DNA of 64,000 nt, taken from contig NZ_LMUP01000008.1 in assembly GCF_009765875.1 (NCBI RefSeq), positions 549,776 to 613,775 on the forward strand, read 5' to 3'. The translations under genes were made by a program, and so were the position numbers. How positions within the stretch are numbered: the first letter of the stretch is position 1; every line of letters begins with the position of its first letter. This document shows positions 44,086 through 53,668 of the stretch, piece by piece. This stretch comes from Pedobacter sp. L105. Lineage in GTDB: Bacteria; Bacteroidota; Bacteroidia; Sphingobacteriales; Sphingobacteriaceae. A model generated the notes under the pieces. That model had not been told where the DNA came from, did no database searches, and saw nothing but the letters and a program-made list of their open reading frames with translations.

Positions 44086-44106
44086 TATGTTTTCTTGGAC
44101 GATCTT

Positions 44107-45999
44107 TTATAGAGATAAATAAGTATACAATAACAATGAGATGATGCCGACAACCATCATGAAAATATAGAAACCTACGTTACCCGATTGCAGTAACCTG
44201 ATTCCTTTACTTGTTTCTGAAGTTCCCCATCCCAATCCGTTCACAATACCATCAATAATTTTATTATCAACTACCCTGTAGAAGAACACTGAAATAGCAT
44301 CAAGAGGTTTCCTGATCACCGCATCATAAATTTCATCGATATAGAATTTATGATAAGACAGATTAGCCAGTACCGAACGTTTGTGTTCGTCTGCCACAGG
44401 TACATGATCTTGTTTAACGTATTTGAAATAAGCAATGATAATTGCAATGACAGCCCCGACTACCGAAACAGCCATTAATGTATATTCTGTAGCAGAGTCG
44501 GCATTTTCAGCTACCTGAGGGATAACCGGCGCCAGCCAGTGTGATAACCAATGGTGACCACCCAATGATTCAGGAATACCCAGTGCGCCGCCTATGGCTG
44601 CTAGTACAGCCAGAACGATCAGAGGAATAGTCATGCTGGAAGGTGATTCATGGATATGCTCTTCAGCATGGTGTGTACCACGATATTTACCAAAGAAGGT
44701 CAGGAATATCATCCTGAACATATAGAAGGCAGTAAGGAAAGCTGTGAATACGCCGATAGCCCACATTACTTTATTTTGTTCGTATACATGTGCCAGTATC
44801 TCATCTTTAGAGAAGAAACCCGAGAAAGGAGGAATACCTGAAATAGCAATCGTACCGATCAGCATGGTCCAAAAAGTAAGTGGTAATTTTTTACGTAAAC
44901 CACCCATATGTCTCATGTCCTGTTCGTGATGCATGGCATGGATCACCGATCCTGCGCATAAGAACAGTAAAGCTTTAAAGAAAGCGTGTGTGATGACGTG
45001 AAAGAAAGAACCGGTATAAGCACCAACACCCAATCCCAGGAACATATAGCCCAATTGGGAAACAGTAGAATAAGCCAGTACTTTTTTAATGTCTGTTTGC
45101 GTCATAGCAATGATAGCACCTAGTACCGCGGTAGCTAAACCGATGATCGCAATAATGTGCTGCACTATTGGCGCCAGATCAAATAAGATGTGCGAACGGG
45201 CGATCATGTAGATACCAGCTGTTACCATCGTAGCGGCGTGGATCAGCGCAGATACAGGTGTAGGACCCGCCATCGCATCCGGTAACCAGGTAAACAATGG
45301 AATCTGTGCAGATTTACCGCAGGCACCAACAAACAGCAGTAAAGCGATCAGGTTGATGGTTGAATTGCCTGGAATCATGTGACTTGCCAGAGGAAATATT
45401 TTAGAAAATTCAACGCTTCCGAATACGCTGAATAACATGAACACCGCAATCAGAAACCCAAGGTCACCAATACGGTTCATCACGAATGCTTTTTTTGCCG
45501 CCGTAGCATAACTGCTGTTGGTGAACCAGAAGCCGATTAGCAGGTAAGAGCATAAACCAACGCCTTCCCATCCGATGAACATCACAATATAGTTTGATCC
45601 GAGAACCAGCAGCAACATGAAAAAGATAAACAGGTTCAGGTAACTGAAAAACTTTCCGAAACCTTCATCATCATGCATATAACCGATAGAATATACATGG
45701 ATCAGGAAACCGATACCGGTGATGATCAGCAGCATTATTGAACTTAACTGATCTACCAGGAAGGAAACAGGAATTTTCAATGCACCAGCACTGATCCAGT
45801 CAAACAGGAACACTTCCTGTGAACTGTTAGGATCATTGTTCAGCGCCAGGAATATACCTGCACTGATAATGAAAGATATCAATATAACGCCACTGCCAAT
45901 AAAACCAATCAGGTTTTTAGAAAAGGTATTTCTCCCCAGACCGTTGATCAGGAAGCCTAAAAAAGGAATTAACGGAACCAGCCAAACTAAATTTATCAT
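44107..45999 (-). CDS. nuoL: NADH-quinone oxidoreductase subunit L
   Basis: NuoL is the distal proton-pumping subunit and carries the long lateral helix. The 630-residue product has about 16 helices. Signature motifs include F-I-G-W-E-G-V-G-L-C-S-Y-L-L-I-G-F-W, W-L-P-D-A-M-A-G-P-T-P-V-S-A-L-I-H-A-A-T-M and L-A-Y-S-T-V-S-Q-L-G-Y. A histidine-rich segment near residue 440 (H-H-A-E-E-H-I-H) is a local feature seen in other Bacteroidota NuoL. Confidence 0.96.
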   Translation of the reverse strand: MINLVWLVPLIPFLGFLINGLGRNTFSKNLIGFIGSGVILISFIISAGIFLALNNDPNSSQEVFLFDWISAGALKIPVSFLVDQLSSIMLLIITGIGFLIHVYSIGYMHDDEGFGKFFSYLNLFIFFMLLLVLGSNYIVMFIGWEGVGLCSYLLIGFWFTNSSYATAAKKAFVMNRIGDLGFLIAVFMLFSVFGSVEFSKIFPLASHMIPGNSTINLIALLLFVGACGKSAQIPLFTWLPDAMAGPTPVSALIHAATMVTAGIYMIARSHILFDLAPIVQHIIAIIGLATAVLGAIIAMTQTDIKKVLAYSTVSQLGYMFLGLGVGAYTGSFFHVITHAFFKALLFLCAGSVIHAMHHEQDMRHMGGLRKKLPLTFWTMLIGTIAISGIPPFSGFFSKDEILAHVYEQNKVMWAIGVFTAFLTAFYMFRMIFLTFFGKYRGTHHAEEHIHESPSSMTIPLIVLAVLAAIGGALGIPESLGGHHWLSHWLAPVIPQVAENADSATEYTLMAVSVVGAVIAIIIAYFKYVKQDHVPVADEHKRSVLANLSYHKFYIDEIYDAVIRKPLDAISVFFYRVVDNKIIDGIVNGLGWGTSETSKGIRLLQSGNVGFYIFMMVVGIISLLLYTYLSL

Positions 46000-46020
46000 T
46001 TTATAATTTATTCTTAATAA

Positions 46021-46350
46021 CTACCACTTAAGGCGATTCAATACATTAACATCTGTTGACTGTGTATTCCTGTAAACCATCACGATGATACTGAGGCCTA
46101 CCGCAACTTCTGCAGCGGCAAGTGCCATGATGAAAAATACAAATACCTGTCCGGATGGATCATTACTATGTACCGAAAAAGCGGTGAGTAAAAGATTAAC
46201 CGAGTTCAGCATCAATTCTACCGACATGAAGATGACGATGGCATTTCTGCGTGTGAGTACACCTACAATGCCAATGGTAAAAATAATGGCGCAAAACCAA
46301 ATGTAATGGTTAAGCGGTACGCCCTGCAAGTTTTGAGTAATATTCCCCAT
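46021..46350 (-). CDS. nuoK: NADH-quinone oxidoreductase subunit K
   Basis: NuoK is a three-helix membrane subunit with the two conserved glutamates of the proton channel, in S-V-E-L-M-L-N-S-V-N and A-A-E-V-A-V-G-L-S. The 109-residue length is typical. It shares a one-base overlap with nuoJ (TAATG), so the two are translationally coupled. The ATG context gives MGNITQNLQGVPLNH as a short N-terminal extension usual in this phylum. Confidence 0.95.
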   Translation of the reverse strand: MGNITQNLQGVPLNHYIWFCAIIFTIGIVGVLTRRNAIVIFMSVELMLNSVNLLLTAFSVHSNDPSGQVFVFFIMALAAAEVAVGLSIIVMVYRNTQSTDVNVLNRLKW

Positions 46351-46847
46351 TATACTTTTTCTTTTTTAGTTAATAATACGGCACCTACCATAGCGGTAAG
46401 CAATAAGATCGACGATAACTCGAACGGCAGCATAAAAGGGCCGAACAATTCTTTACCCAGGTTTTTAACCAATCCCAGATCTGCATTCTGCAATACCAAA
46501 GGATTTGATATCGCTGTCGCTTTTAGCGAGCCTACAAGGGTTACCACCAAGCAGCATCCCGCTACAATACCCAATATTTTTACCAGTCCCGATTTTAAAG
46601 GCTCATTTTCTTTATTCAGATTGAGCAGCATCAGTACAAAAAGGAAAAGTACCATGATAGCGCCCATATAAACAATAAAGTTTACTACGGCCAGGAACTG
46701 GGCATTAAGCAAAATGTAATGGACAGTGAACGTGAAAAAAGTTACGATCAGATAAAGTACACTATGCACCGGGTTTTTCGCGAAGATCACCATTAGTGCA
46801 AAGAAGATACTTAGAAAAGCGACCAAATAGAATACTGAGGCACCCAT
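46350..46847 (-). CDS. nuoJ: NADH-quinone oxidoreductase subunit J
   Basis: NuoJ is a five-helix membrane subunit beside the quinone channel. The 165-residue product carries N-P-V-H-S-V-L-Y-L-I and V-Y-M-G-A-I-M-V-L-F-L-F-V-L-M-L-L-N, the family core. The 78-base gap from nuoI is longer than most in this operon and contains a candidate internal promoter (46879-46913). Confidence 0.95.
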   Translation of the reverse strand: MGASVFYLVAFLSIFFALMVIFAKNPVHSVLYLIVTFFTFTVHYILLNAQFLAVVNFIVYMGAIMVLFLFVLMLLNLNKENEPLKSGLVKILGIVAGCCLVVTLVGSLKATAISNPLVLQNADLGLVKNLGKELFGPFMLPFELSSILLLTAMVGAVLLTKKEKV

Positions 46848-46878
46848 TTATTATTTTTGTTTTAAAGCCTTAAAGCGG

Positions 46879-46913
46879 CAAATGTATAACTGTATTAATA
46901 TCAGGAGCGCAAA
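46879..46913 (-). promoter_or_regulatory. Candidate internal promoter before nuoJ
   Basis: On the minus strand TTTG (46913-46910) is followed after 23 bases by TACATTTG (46886-46879), which matches TAnnTTTG at the long end of the spacing range. It could give extra expression of nuoJKLMN. Only the motif supports it. Confidence 0.4.
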
Positions 46914-46925
46914 CCCCTGTTTCTC

Positions 46926-47426
46926 TTATTTCTTTACTAAAGGCTGTTCAACCAGTTTATCTTTTCCGTAGATAAAATCTTTACGGAGATAATCTGAAGG
47001 TACAATAGGGCCGTCAAGGTAAATCGCTTCTTTAGGGCAGGCTTCTTCACATAAACCGCAGAAAATGCAGCGCAGCATGTTGATCTCATATACCGAAGCA
47101 TATTTCTCTTCCCTGTACAGGTCTTTTTCTTCTGGTTTACGTTCTGCAGCAATCATAGTGATCGCTTCAGCAGGGCAAGACAAGGCACACAAACCACAGG
47201 CTGTGCAACGCTCTTTACCGTCCTCATCCCTTTTAAGGGAGTGCATGCCTCTCCAGTTGATTGACATTTCGCGCTGAACTTCAGGATACCTGATGGTAGC
47301 TTCTTTTTTGAAAAAGTGGCTGATCGTGATCGCTAAACCTTTACCTAATGCAGGCAGATAGATGCGCTCTGCAAAGGTGAGTGGTTTCTGTATTAATACT
47401 TTCTTTTTACTGGTTAATGGTTCCAT
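46926..47426 (-). CDS. nuoI: NADH-quinone oxidoreductase subunit I
   Basis: NuoI is the peripheral-arm ferredoxin-like subunit holding clusters N6a and N6b. The 166-residue product contains two Cys motifs, C-T-A-C-G-L-C-A-L-S-C-P and C-I-F-C-G-L-C-E-E-A-C-P. The start is preceded by AAAAGGAGG four bases before the ATG (47431-47436 on the plus strand reads CCTCCT), a full Shine-Dalgarno that is unusual for this phylum. Confidence 0.96.
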   Translation of the reverse strand: MEPLTSKKKVLIQKPLTFAERIYLPALGKGLAITISHFFKKEATIRYPEVQREMSINWRGMHSLKRDEDGKERCTACGLCALSCPAEAITMIAAERKPEEKDLYREEKYASVYEINMLRCIFCGLCEEACPKEAIYLDGPIVPSDYLRKDFIYGKDKLVEQPLVKK

Positions 47427-47459
47427 TAAACCTCCTTTTATATTCCGCAGGGCGGATAG

Positions 47460-48497
47460 TTAAAACTTTTCTACTATTGCAATCACTAAACCTGTGATGA
47501 TAACATTGGCGATGGCCAGTGGCATCAGGATTTTCCATCCCAAATGCATCAGCTGATCATAACGGAAACGTGGTATCGTCCACCTTACCCACATAAAGAA
47601 AAATATGAAGGCAAATATCTTGGCGAAGAGAACAGCTGTTCCGATTAACGGTGCGATTACTGGTCCTGTGTAGATCAGTACCCAATCCATACCCGGATAG
47701 TTATATCCCCCAAAGTATAAGGTAGACATCACCGCCGAAGACACAAACATGTTGATATATTCAGCAAACAGGTAAAAACCCAGTTTCATGGAAGAATACT
47801 CTGTATGGTAACCTCCAATCAGCTCCGTTTCACACTCTGGTAAATCAAATGGTGCCCTGTTCGTTTCTGCGAAAGCACAAACAATAAACAGGATAAATCC
47901 TAAAGGCTGATATAACACATTCCAGTGCCAGCCATGTTGATTTTCTACAATTTCTTTCAGACTTAAGGTATTGGTAACCAACAACAGGGCGATAATAGAA
48001 AGGCCCATCGCTACCTCATAACTGATATTCTGTGAAGCTGCACGAATTGCGCTTAATAACGAATATTTGTTGTTAGAAGCCCATCCGCCTATCATTACAC
48101 CATATACACTCAAAGAAACAACACCGAAAATGTATAACACCCCAACATTGATGTCGGTAACCTGCAAAGGAATAATCCTGCCGCCAACGTTGATAGGGCT
48201 TCCCCAGGGAATAACCGCAGTACCGATACAGGCTGTTAACATTGCTAATCCGGGACCAACCATGAATAACCATTTGTTGGAATCGGTAGGGATAATTTCT
48301 TCTTTCATGAACATTTTAAGTCCGTCAGCCAGTGGCTGGAACATACCAGCAGGGCCGGCACGATCAGGACCTAACCTGTCCTGCAAAAAAGCAGCTACTT
48401 TTCTTTCCGCGTATGTAGAATACATAGCGATAACTAAACTTAACCCAAAGAGAATAACTACGAGTATAAATTTTTCTATGACGAATGAGATATCCAT
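47460..48497 (-). CDS. nuoH: NADH-quinone oxidoreductase subunit H
   Basis: NuoH forms the quinone-binding membrane subunit joining the two arms. The 345-residue product has about eight or nine helices and the signatures R-L-G-P-D-R-A-G-P-A-G-M-F-Q-P-L-A-D and R-A-P-F-D-L-P-E-C-E-T-E-L-I-G-G-Y-H-T-E-Y. The ATG overlaps the nuoG stop by one base. Confidence 0.96.
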   Translation of the reverse strand: MDISFVIEKFILVVILFGLSLVIAMYSTYAERKVAAFLQDRLGPDRAGPAGMFQPLADGLKMFMKEEIIPTDSNKWLFMVGPGLAMLTACIGTAVIPWGSPINVGGRIIPLQVTDINVGVLYIFGVVSLSVYGVMIGGWASNNKYSLLSAIRAASQNISYEVAMGLSIIALLLVTNTLSLKEIVENQHGWHWNVLYQPLGFILFIVCAFAETNRAPFDLPECETELIGGYHTEYSSMKLGFYLFAEYINMFVSSAVMSTLYFGGYNYPGMDWVLIYTGPVIAPLIGTAVLFAKIFAFIFFFMWVRWTIPRFRYDQLMHLGWKILMPLAIANVIITGLVIAIVEKF

Positions 48498-49501
48498 TAG
48501 AATTTAGCGGTTTTTTCCAGTTCAACTTTATTAGCTTCCTGCAGAGCAAGATTTTCCTGAATAACAGGCAGCGGGATCATCGTTTCATAGTGATTAGACG
48601 AAATTACCGAAGCATCACTGATATGCGTAGGATGTTCCAATACCCAGTCGGCCGTTTTCTTTTGTTCAAAACGACAGGTATTACAGATAAACTCTTCTAC
48701 TTCACCATAAATATCCTTACGTGCAGTTACCCTTAAAACATCTTCTCCTTTGTACCATAGCGTTACTTTACCACTACAAGTAGGACAGTTTCTATGCGCA
48801 TCTATAGGTTTAGTAAACCAAACCCTGTTTTTAAAACGGAACGTTTTATCTGTCAATGCACCTACAGGACAAACATCGATCACATTTCCGGAGAAATCGT
48901 TATCAACTGCTGTCTGGATATAGGTAGAGATTTCAGAATGGTCGCCCCTGTTTAAAATACCATGTACACGTTTATTGGTGATCTGATCTGCAGTGAACAC
49001 ACAACGGTAACACAGGATGCACCTGTTCATGTGCAACTGGATTTTATCGCCGATATCGATACGTTCAAACGTCCTGCGCTCAAACTCATACCTTGTTTTC
49101 TGTAAACCATGCTCATAGCCCAGGTTCTGCAAATCGCATTCTCCGGCCTGATCACATACCGGACAATCCAGCGGGTGATTGATCAGCAGTATTTCTACTA
49201 CGCCTGCACGGGCTTCCAGCACTTCAGGAGAAGTAATATTCATTACTTCCATTCCGTCCATTACTGTAGTACGGCATGAAGCCACCAGCTTAGGCATTGG
49301 CCTGGGATCCTTTTCAGAACCCTTGCTTACTTTCACGATACAGGTACGGCATTTACCTCCGCTTCCCTGTAATTTAGAATAATAGCACATTGCAGGAGGT
49401 ACAATGTCCCCTCCTATTTGCCTTGCAGCATTCAGGATGGTTGTACCGGGCTCTACTTCGACGGTTATTCCGTCTATGGTTACCTTAACTTTTTCACTCA
49501 T
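48497..49501 (-). CDS. nuoG: Short NuoG-like iron-sulfur subunit
   Basis: The 334-residue product holds the N-terminal ferredoxin [2Fe-2S] domain (C-Y-Y-S-K-L, then G-G-K-C-R-T-C-I-V), the H-P-L-D-C-P-V-C-D-Q-A-G-E-C-D-L-Q [4Fe-4S] site, C-I-L-C-Y-R-C-V and V-C-P-V-G-A-L-T, and two further cysteine pairs (C-P-T-C-S-G and C-N-T-C-R). The molybdopterin-oxidoreductase-like domain that makes enterobacterial NuoG about 900 residues is absent. This short form is usual in Bacteroidota. The gene is in frame with its operon and not truncated by any visible frameshift. Confidence 0.9.
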   Translation of the reverse strand: MSEKVKVTIDGITVEVEPGTTILNAARQIGGDIVPPAMCYYSKLQGSGGKCRTCIVKVSKGSEKDPRPMPKLVASCRTTVMDGMEVMNITSPEVLEARAGVVEILLINHPLDCPVCDQAGECDLQNLGYEHGLQKTRYEFERRTFERIDIGDKIQLHMNRCILCYRCVFTADQITNKRVHGILNRGDHSEISTYIQTAVDNDFSGNVIDVCPVGALTDKTFRFKNRVWFTKPIDAHRNCPTCSGKVTLWYKGEDVLRVTARKDIYGEVEEFICNTCRFEQKKTADWVLEHPTHISDASVISSNHYETMIPLPVIQENLALQEANKVELEKTAKF

Positions 49502-49519
49502 TGTTAAATGATATTCTCG

Positions 49520-50887
49520 TTAATTTTCTGTAGTCACTTCTGGTTTGGCAATTGGCTCCGCATATTTTGCGATTCCATAATTAGTTTCCTGACTTTTGAT
49601 CGGTTCCTTCACATGCCATTCAAATTCATCCCTGAAATGTCTGATTGCACTGGCCACAGGCCATGCAGCAGCATCCCCTAAAGGACAAATTGTATTTCCT
49701 TCAATTTTCCTGGAAACATCAACCAAAAGGTCGATATCACTCATTTTGCCATGTCCGTGTTCCAGTCGGTGTAATACTTTTTCCATCCATCCTGTTCCTT
49801 CACGGCATGGCGAACATTGTCCGCAACTTTCATGGTGATAAAAACGGGCGAAGTTCCAGGTATTTCTTACGATACACTGATCTTCATCAAAAGCGATGAA
49901 ACCACCTGATCCCATCATGGTACCGGTAGCAAAACCACCTTCAGAAAGTGATTCGTAACTCATTAGCCTTGGTTCGCCATTCGCCAGTTTCAGCGTCAGG
50001 TTAGCAGGTAATACAGGAACAGAAGAACCGCCGGCAACAGTAGCCTTTAGTCTTTTTCCATTGGCAATACCACCACAATATTCATCAGAGTAGATAAATT
50101 CTTCAACAGGAAGTCCCAATTCGATTTCATAAACCCCAGGTTTAACCAGATTACCTGAAGCAGAGATCAGTTTTGTTCCTGTGCTGCGTCCGATCCCGAT
50201 TTTCATGTATTCGTCGCCACCATCGTTAATGATGGGTACTACAGCAGCAATCGATTCAACATTATTTACTACTGTAGGACATCCGTATAATCCCGCGATA
50301 GCAGGAAACGGCGGTTTAATCCTTGGATTCCCCCTTTTACCTTCCAGTGATTCTAAAAGCGCAGTTTCTTCACCGCAGATATAGGCTCCGCCACCCGGCT
50401 GAACAAATAACTCCAGGTCGTAACCTGTTCCTAAAATGTTTTTACCGAGAAAACCAGCAGCTTTTGCTTCAGCAATTGCGCGCTCCAGTATCCTGATCTG
50501 CGGCATCATCTCTCCGCGAACGTAGATAAATGATGTTTTAGCACCCAGAGCATAACTGGCAACGATCATCCCCTCAATTAAAGCATGAGGAATATAGGTC
50601 ATCAGATAACGGTCTTTAAAAGTACCCGGTTCCGATTCGTCAGCATTACACACCAGGTATCTTGCAACACCTTCAGGTTTCGCCAAAAAGCTCCATTTCA
50701 TCCCCGTAGGGAAACCAGCTCCGCCACGTCCGCGTAATCCAGACTTTTTCACTTCCTCTACCACTTCATCAGGGGTAAGGGTTTTCAAAGCTTTCTCTAC
50801 GGCACGGTAACCGCCTTTCTGGCGGTAAACATCAAGAGTATTGATGCCTGGTACGTTTATATGTTCTAATAAGAGTTTACGGGCCAT
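49520..50887 (-). CDS. nuoF: NADH-quinone oxidoreductase subunit F
   Basis: NuoF binds NADH and FMN and holds cluster N3. The 455-residue product carries the FMN/NADH glycine loop R-G-R-G-G-A-G-F-P-T-G and the cluster motif S-C-G-Q-C-S-P-C-R-E-G-T with a later C in N-T-I-C-P-L-G. The start overlaps the nuoE stop by one base. The C-terminus extends slightly with an acidic tail. Confidence 0.96.
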   Translation of the reverse strand: MARKLLLEHINVPGINTLDVYRQKGGYRAVEKALKTLTPDEVVEEVKKSGLRGRGGAGFPTGMKWSFLAKPEGVARYLVCNADESEPGTFKDRYLMTYIPHALIEGMIVASYALGAKTSFIYVRGEMMPQIRILERAIAEAKAAGFLGKNILGTGYDLELFVQPGGGAYICGEETALLESLEGKRGNPRIKPPFPAIAGLYGCPTVVNNVESIAAVVPIINDGGDEYMKIGIGRSTGTKLISASGNLVKPGVYEIELGLPVEEFIYSDEYCGGIANGKRLKATVAGGSSVPVLPANLTLKLANGEPRLMSYESLSEGGFATGTMMGSGGFIAFDEDQCIVRNTWNFARFYHHESCGQCSPCREGTGWMEKVLHRLEHGHGKMSDIDLLVDVSRKIEGNTICPLGDAAAWPVASAIRHFRDEFEWHVKEPIKSQETNYGIAKYAEPIAKPEVTTEN

Positions 50888-51399
50888 TATTTTTTGCGTA
50901 ATTCTTCTATCAATGTGTCTACTTTTTGCGCGTCTAGGTTCTCATAGAAAGTATATTCAGGACCTATTTGCAGTACCGGGCCAAAACCACAGGCTGCAAG
51001 GCACTCTACACCTCTCCAGCTAAACAAGCCATCAGCAGTAACTTCACCTTCTTTTACACCCAATGTTCCTTCAATATGGTCCATCAGCTTTTCAGCACCT
51101 ACCAGACAGCAAGGTCCGGTACGGCATACTTCCAAAACATATTTACCTTGCGGTTTAAGGAAGTACATGCTGTAAAAAGATGCGACTTCATAAACCTCAA
51201 TGGGCTCTATTTTCAAATATTCTGCAACTTTATCCATTGCAGCAGCACTTAACCATCCCCGTTCCGCCTGAACTTCATGGAGTATAGGTAACAAGGCCGA
51301 TTTTTGTTTTCCTTCAGGATATCTTGAAGAGATCTCATCACACTTTGCAATCAAAGCTGAGGAGAACGTTACAGGTTGTTGTTCTTCTACTTTAAGCAT
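50887..51399 (-). CDS. nuoE: NADH-quinone oxidoreductase subunit E
   Basis: NuoE is the thioredoxin-fold [2Fe-2S] subunit (cluster N1a). The 170-residue product has the four ligands in C-R-T-G-P-C and C-L-A-A-C, with G-V-K-E-G-E-V-T-A-D-G-L-F between. It overlaps nuoD by eight bases and nuoF by one. Confidence 0.95.
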   Translation of the reverse strand: MLKVEEQQPVTFSSALIAKCDEISSRYPEGKQKSALLPILHEVQAERGWLSAAAMDKVAEYLKIEPIEVYEVASFYSMYFLKPQGKYVLEVCRTGPCCLVGAEKLMDHIEGTLGVKEGEVTADGLFSWRGVECLAACGFGPVLQIGPEYTFYENLDAQKVDTLIEELRKK

Positions 51400-52603
51400 C
51401 TAATTCTCCGGCAATAATGTTCATACTACTCATGTTGATAATGGCATCAGACAATAACATCCCTTCACTCATGTGTGCATACATGGAATAGTTGATGAAA
51501 CTTGGTCTTCTGAAATGCAAGCGGTAAGGTGTTCTTCCGCCATCATTGATCAGGTAAAATCCAAGCTCGCCATTTCCGCCTTCAACCGCATGATAGACTT
51601 CTGCCTTAGGGGCATCAATTTCTCCCATTACAATTTTGAAATGGTAGATCAGGGCCTCCATATTGTTATATACTTCTTCTTTGGCAGGCAAATAGAAATC
51701 AGGAACATCTGCGTGGAAAACTCCGGCAGGTTCATGTTTGATTTTCTCCATGGCCTGCTCAATCAGGCTTACACTCTGCCACATTTCTTCATTGCGCACC
51801 AGGTAACGGTCGTAAATATCTCCGCTGGTACCTACCGGAACTTCAAATTCGAAATCTTCATAAGAACTGTAAGGCTCACTTACACGCACATCATAATCTA
51901 CACCTGCAGCACGTAATAACGGGCCGGTCCAGCTATAGCTTAATGCATCTTCAACAGAAACACAGGCAACACCTGCGGTACGGTCAATAAAAATACGGTT
52001 ACGGTTCAGGAGACTTTCAAACTCTTTCAGGGCTACAGGAAACTCTTTCAGAAACTTATTGATCTTCGCAAAAGCGATATCATTAAAATCCCGTTCGAAA
52101 CCGCCTATACGACCAATATTAGTTGTTAAACGAGCACCACATACTTCTTCATAAATTTCATAGATATGTTCCCTGAATTGAAAAAGGTATAAGAAAGTAG
52201 TGGTTGCCCCTGTATCCTGTGCAATAATGGTATTACAAATGATATGGTCAGAAATACGCGCTAATTCCATGATGATAATCCGGAGATAATCAACACGTTT
52301 AGGCATTTTAATATTCAGTAGTTTTTCTACCGTCATGTGCCAGCCCATGTTATTGATTGGCGACGAGCAGTAGTTTAACCTGTCTGTTAAAGGGGTAATC
52401 TGATAGAAAGGCCTGTGTTCGGCAATCTTCTCAAAAGCACGGTGGATATAACCGATGGTTGAAACACCACTAACGATGCGTTCGCCATCTAATTGGAGTA
52501 CATTTTGGAAAACACCGTGGGTAGCCGGGTGAGTTGGGCCTAAATTTAGGGTTACCAGTTCACTCTGTGGATCGTTGTCTGTATATACTGGTTGATTGTT
52601 CAT
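51392..52603 (-). CDS. nuoD: NADH-quinone oxidoreductase subunit D
   Basis: NuoD is the 49-kDa-type subunit lining the quinone site. The 403-residue product has N-L-G-P-T-H-P-A-T-H-G-V near the start, G-Y-I-H-R-A-F-E-K and, near the C-terminus, H-F-R-R-P-S-F. It is a separate gene from nuoC, not fused as in E. coli. Confidence 0.96.
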   Translation of the reverse strand: MNNQPVYTDNDPQSELVTLNLGPTHPATHGVFQNVLQLDGERIVSGVSTIGYIHRAFEKIAEHRPFYQITPLTDRLNYCSSPINNMGWHMTVEKLLNIKMPKRVDYLRIIIMELARISDHIICNTIIAQDTGATTTFLYLFQFREHIYEIYEEVCGARLTTNIGRIGGFERDFNDIAFAKINKFLKEFPVALKEFESLLNRNRIFIDRTAGVACVSVEDALSYSWTGPLLRAAGVDYDVRVSEPYSSYEDFEFEVPVGTSGDIYDRYLVRNEEMWQSVSLIEQAMEKIKHEPAGVFHADVPDFYLPAKEEVYNNMEALIYHFKIVMGEIDAPKAEVYHAVEGGNGELGFYLINDGGRTPYRLHFRRPSFINYSMYAHMSEGMLLSDAIINMSSMNIIAGELDA

Positions 52604-52609
52604 ATATTC

Positions 52610-53110
52610 TTATCTACCAAAGTATTCATCTTTTTTATCAACTCTGTTTGGATCTTCCAAAGGATATTGTTTTAGCATCGGGTGAACATTCAGTTCATCC
52701 ATATTCAATATTCTTCGCAGATCCGGGTGACCTTCGAATTTTACACCGAAGAAGTCGTATGTCTCTCTTTCCATCCAGTTTGCACCATTCCACAGTACTG
52801 TTGCCGTAGGAATAGTTGGTGTATGCTCACTGATAAAAACCTTAACCCGTATCCTCAGCCTGCGCGCCATATTGTGCAAATGATAAACTACAGCAATATG
52901 ATTTGTTTCAGGATAATGTACAGCAGTGATATCAGTAAGGAAACTAAAACCGGTGCCTGAATTGTCTTTCAGAAAGGCAAGCACCTCAATGATCACATCT
53001 TTAGTGGTCTCTATGGTGAGTAAACCGTAAGGTTCATTTACCCCGCTGATTTTATGACTGAACTTTTCGCTCAGTAATTGTATTACATCGTTATTGGTCA
53101 ACTCTGCCAT
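52610..53110 (-). CDS. nuoC: NADH-quinone oxidoreductase subunit C
   Basis: NuoC is the 30-kDa-type subunit. The 166-residue product has E-R-E-T-Y-D-F-F-G-V-K-F-E-G-H-P-D-L-R-R-I, the family signature, and ends with a short tail D-E-Y-F-G-R. It overlaps nuoB by one base and precedes nuoD by six. Confidence 0.95.
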   Translation of the reverse strand: MAELTNNDVIQLLSEKFSHKISGVNEPYGLLTIETTKDVIIEVLAFLKDNSGTGFSFLTDITAVHYPETNHIAVVYHLHNMARRLRIRVKVFISEHTPTIPTATVLWNGANWMERETYDFFGVKFEGHPDLRRILNMDELNVHPMLKQYPLEDPNRVDKKDEYFGR

Positions 53111-53652
53111 TATTCTATACCGTATGAAGCCAACATTTGTCTGTATTGCTCAGAATGCCTTCTTCTGCCAGACTCATTCCTTACCAGCTCCTGTATCTTA
53201 CCAAAACCGTCCAAAATAGCTTCAGGCCTTGGCGGACAACCCGGAACGTAAACGTCAACCGGAATGATCTCATCAATTCCCTGTAATACAGAATACGTAT
53301 CAAAGATACCACCGCTGGAAGCACAAGCCCCAACAGCCATCACCCAGCGGGGTTCTGCCATCTGTAAATAAACCTGTTTTAACACCGGTCCCATTTTCTT
53401 AGCGATTGTTCCCATCACCATCAGCAAATCTGCCTGACGGGGAGAAAAACTCAAACGTTCGGATCCAAAACGACCTAAGTCATAATGTGAACCCATGGTA
53501 GCCATAAATTCAATTCCGCAGCAAGAAGTTGCAAATGGTAAAGGCCATAAAGAATGAGAGCGGGCCAATCCGACAACCTTATCTAAAGAGGTGGCAAAAA
53601 AGCCAGATCCTTCTATGCCCGGGGGCGCGTCTACTATATTGATGTCACTCAT
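53110..53652 (-). CDS. nuoB: NADH-quinone oxidoreductase subunit B
   Basis: NuoB carries cluster N2, which reduces the quinone. I choose MSDINIVDAP (53652); a longer frame reads through a terminator-like hairpin and is not credible as protein. The 180-residue product has the ligand motif T-S-C-C-G-I-E-F, a later cysteine in V-G-A-C-A-S-S-G-G, and V-Y-V-P-G-C-P-P-R-P-E-A. The upstream region holds the hairpin and repeats described below. Confidence 0.96.
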   Translation of the reverse strand: MSDINIVDAPPGIEGSGFFATSLDKVVGLARSHSLWPLPFATSCCGIEFMATMGSHYDLGRFGSERLSFSPRQADLLMVMGTIAKKMGPVLKQVYLQMAEPRWVMAVGACASSGGIFDTYSVLQGIDEIIPVDVYVPGCPPRPEAILDGFGKIQELVRNESGRRRHSEQYRQMLASYGIE

Positions 53653-53668
53653 ATCATAAAACAAAAAA

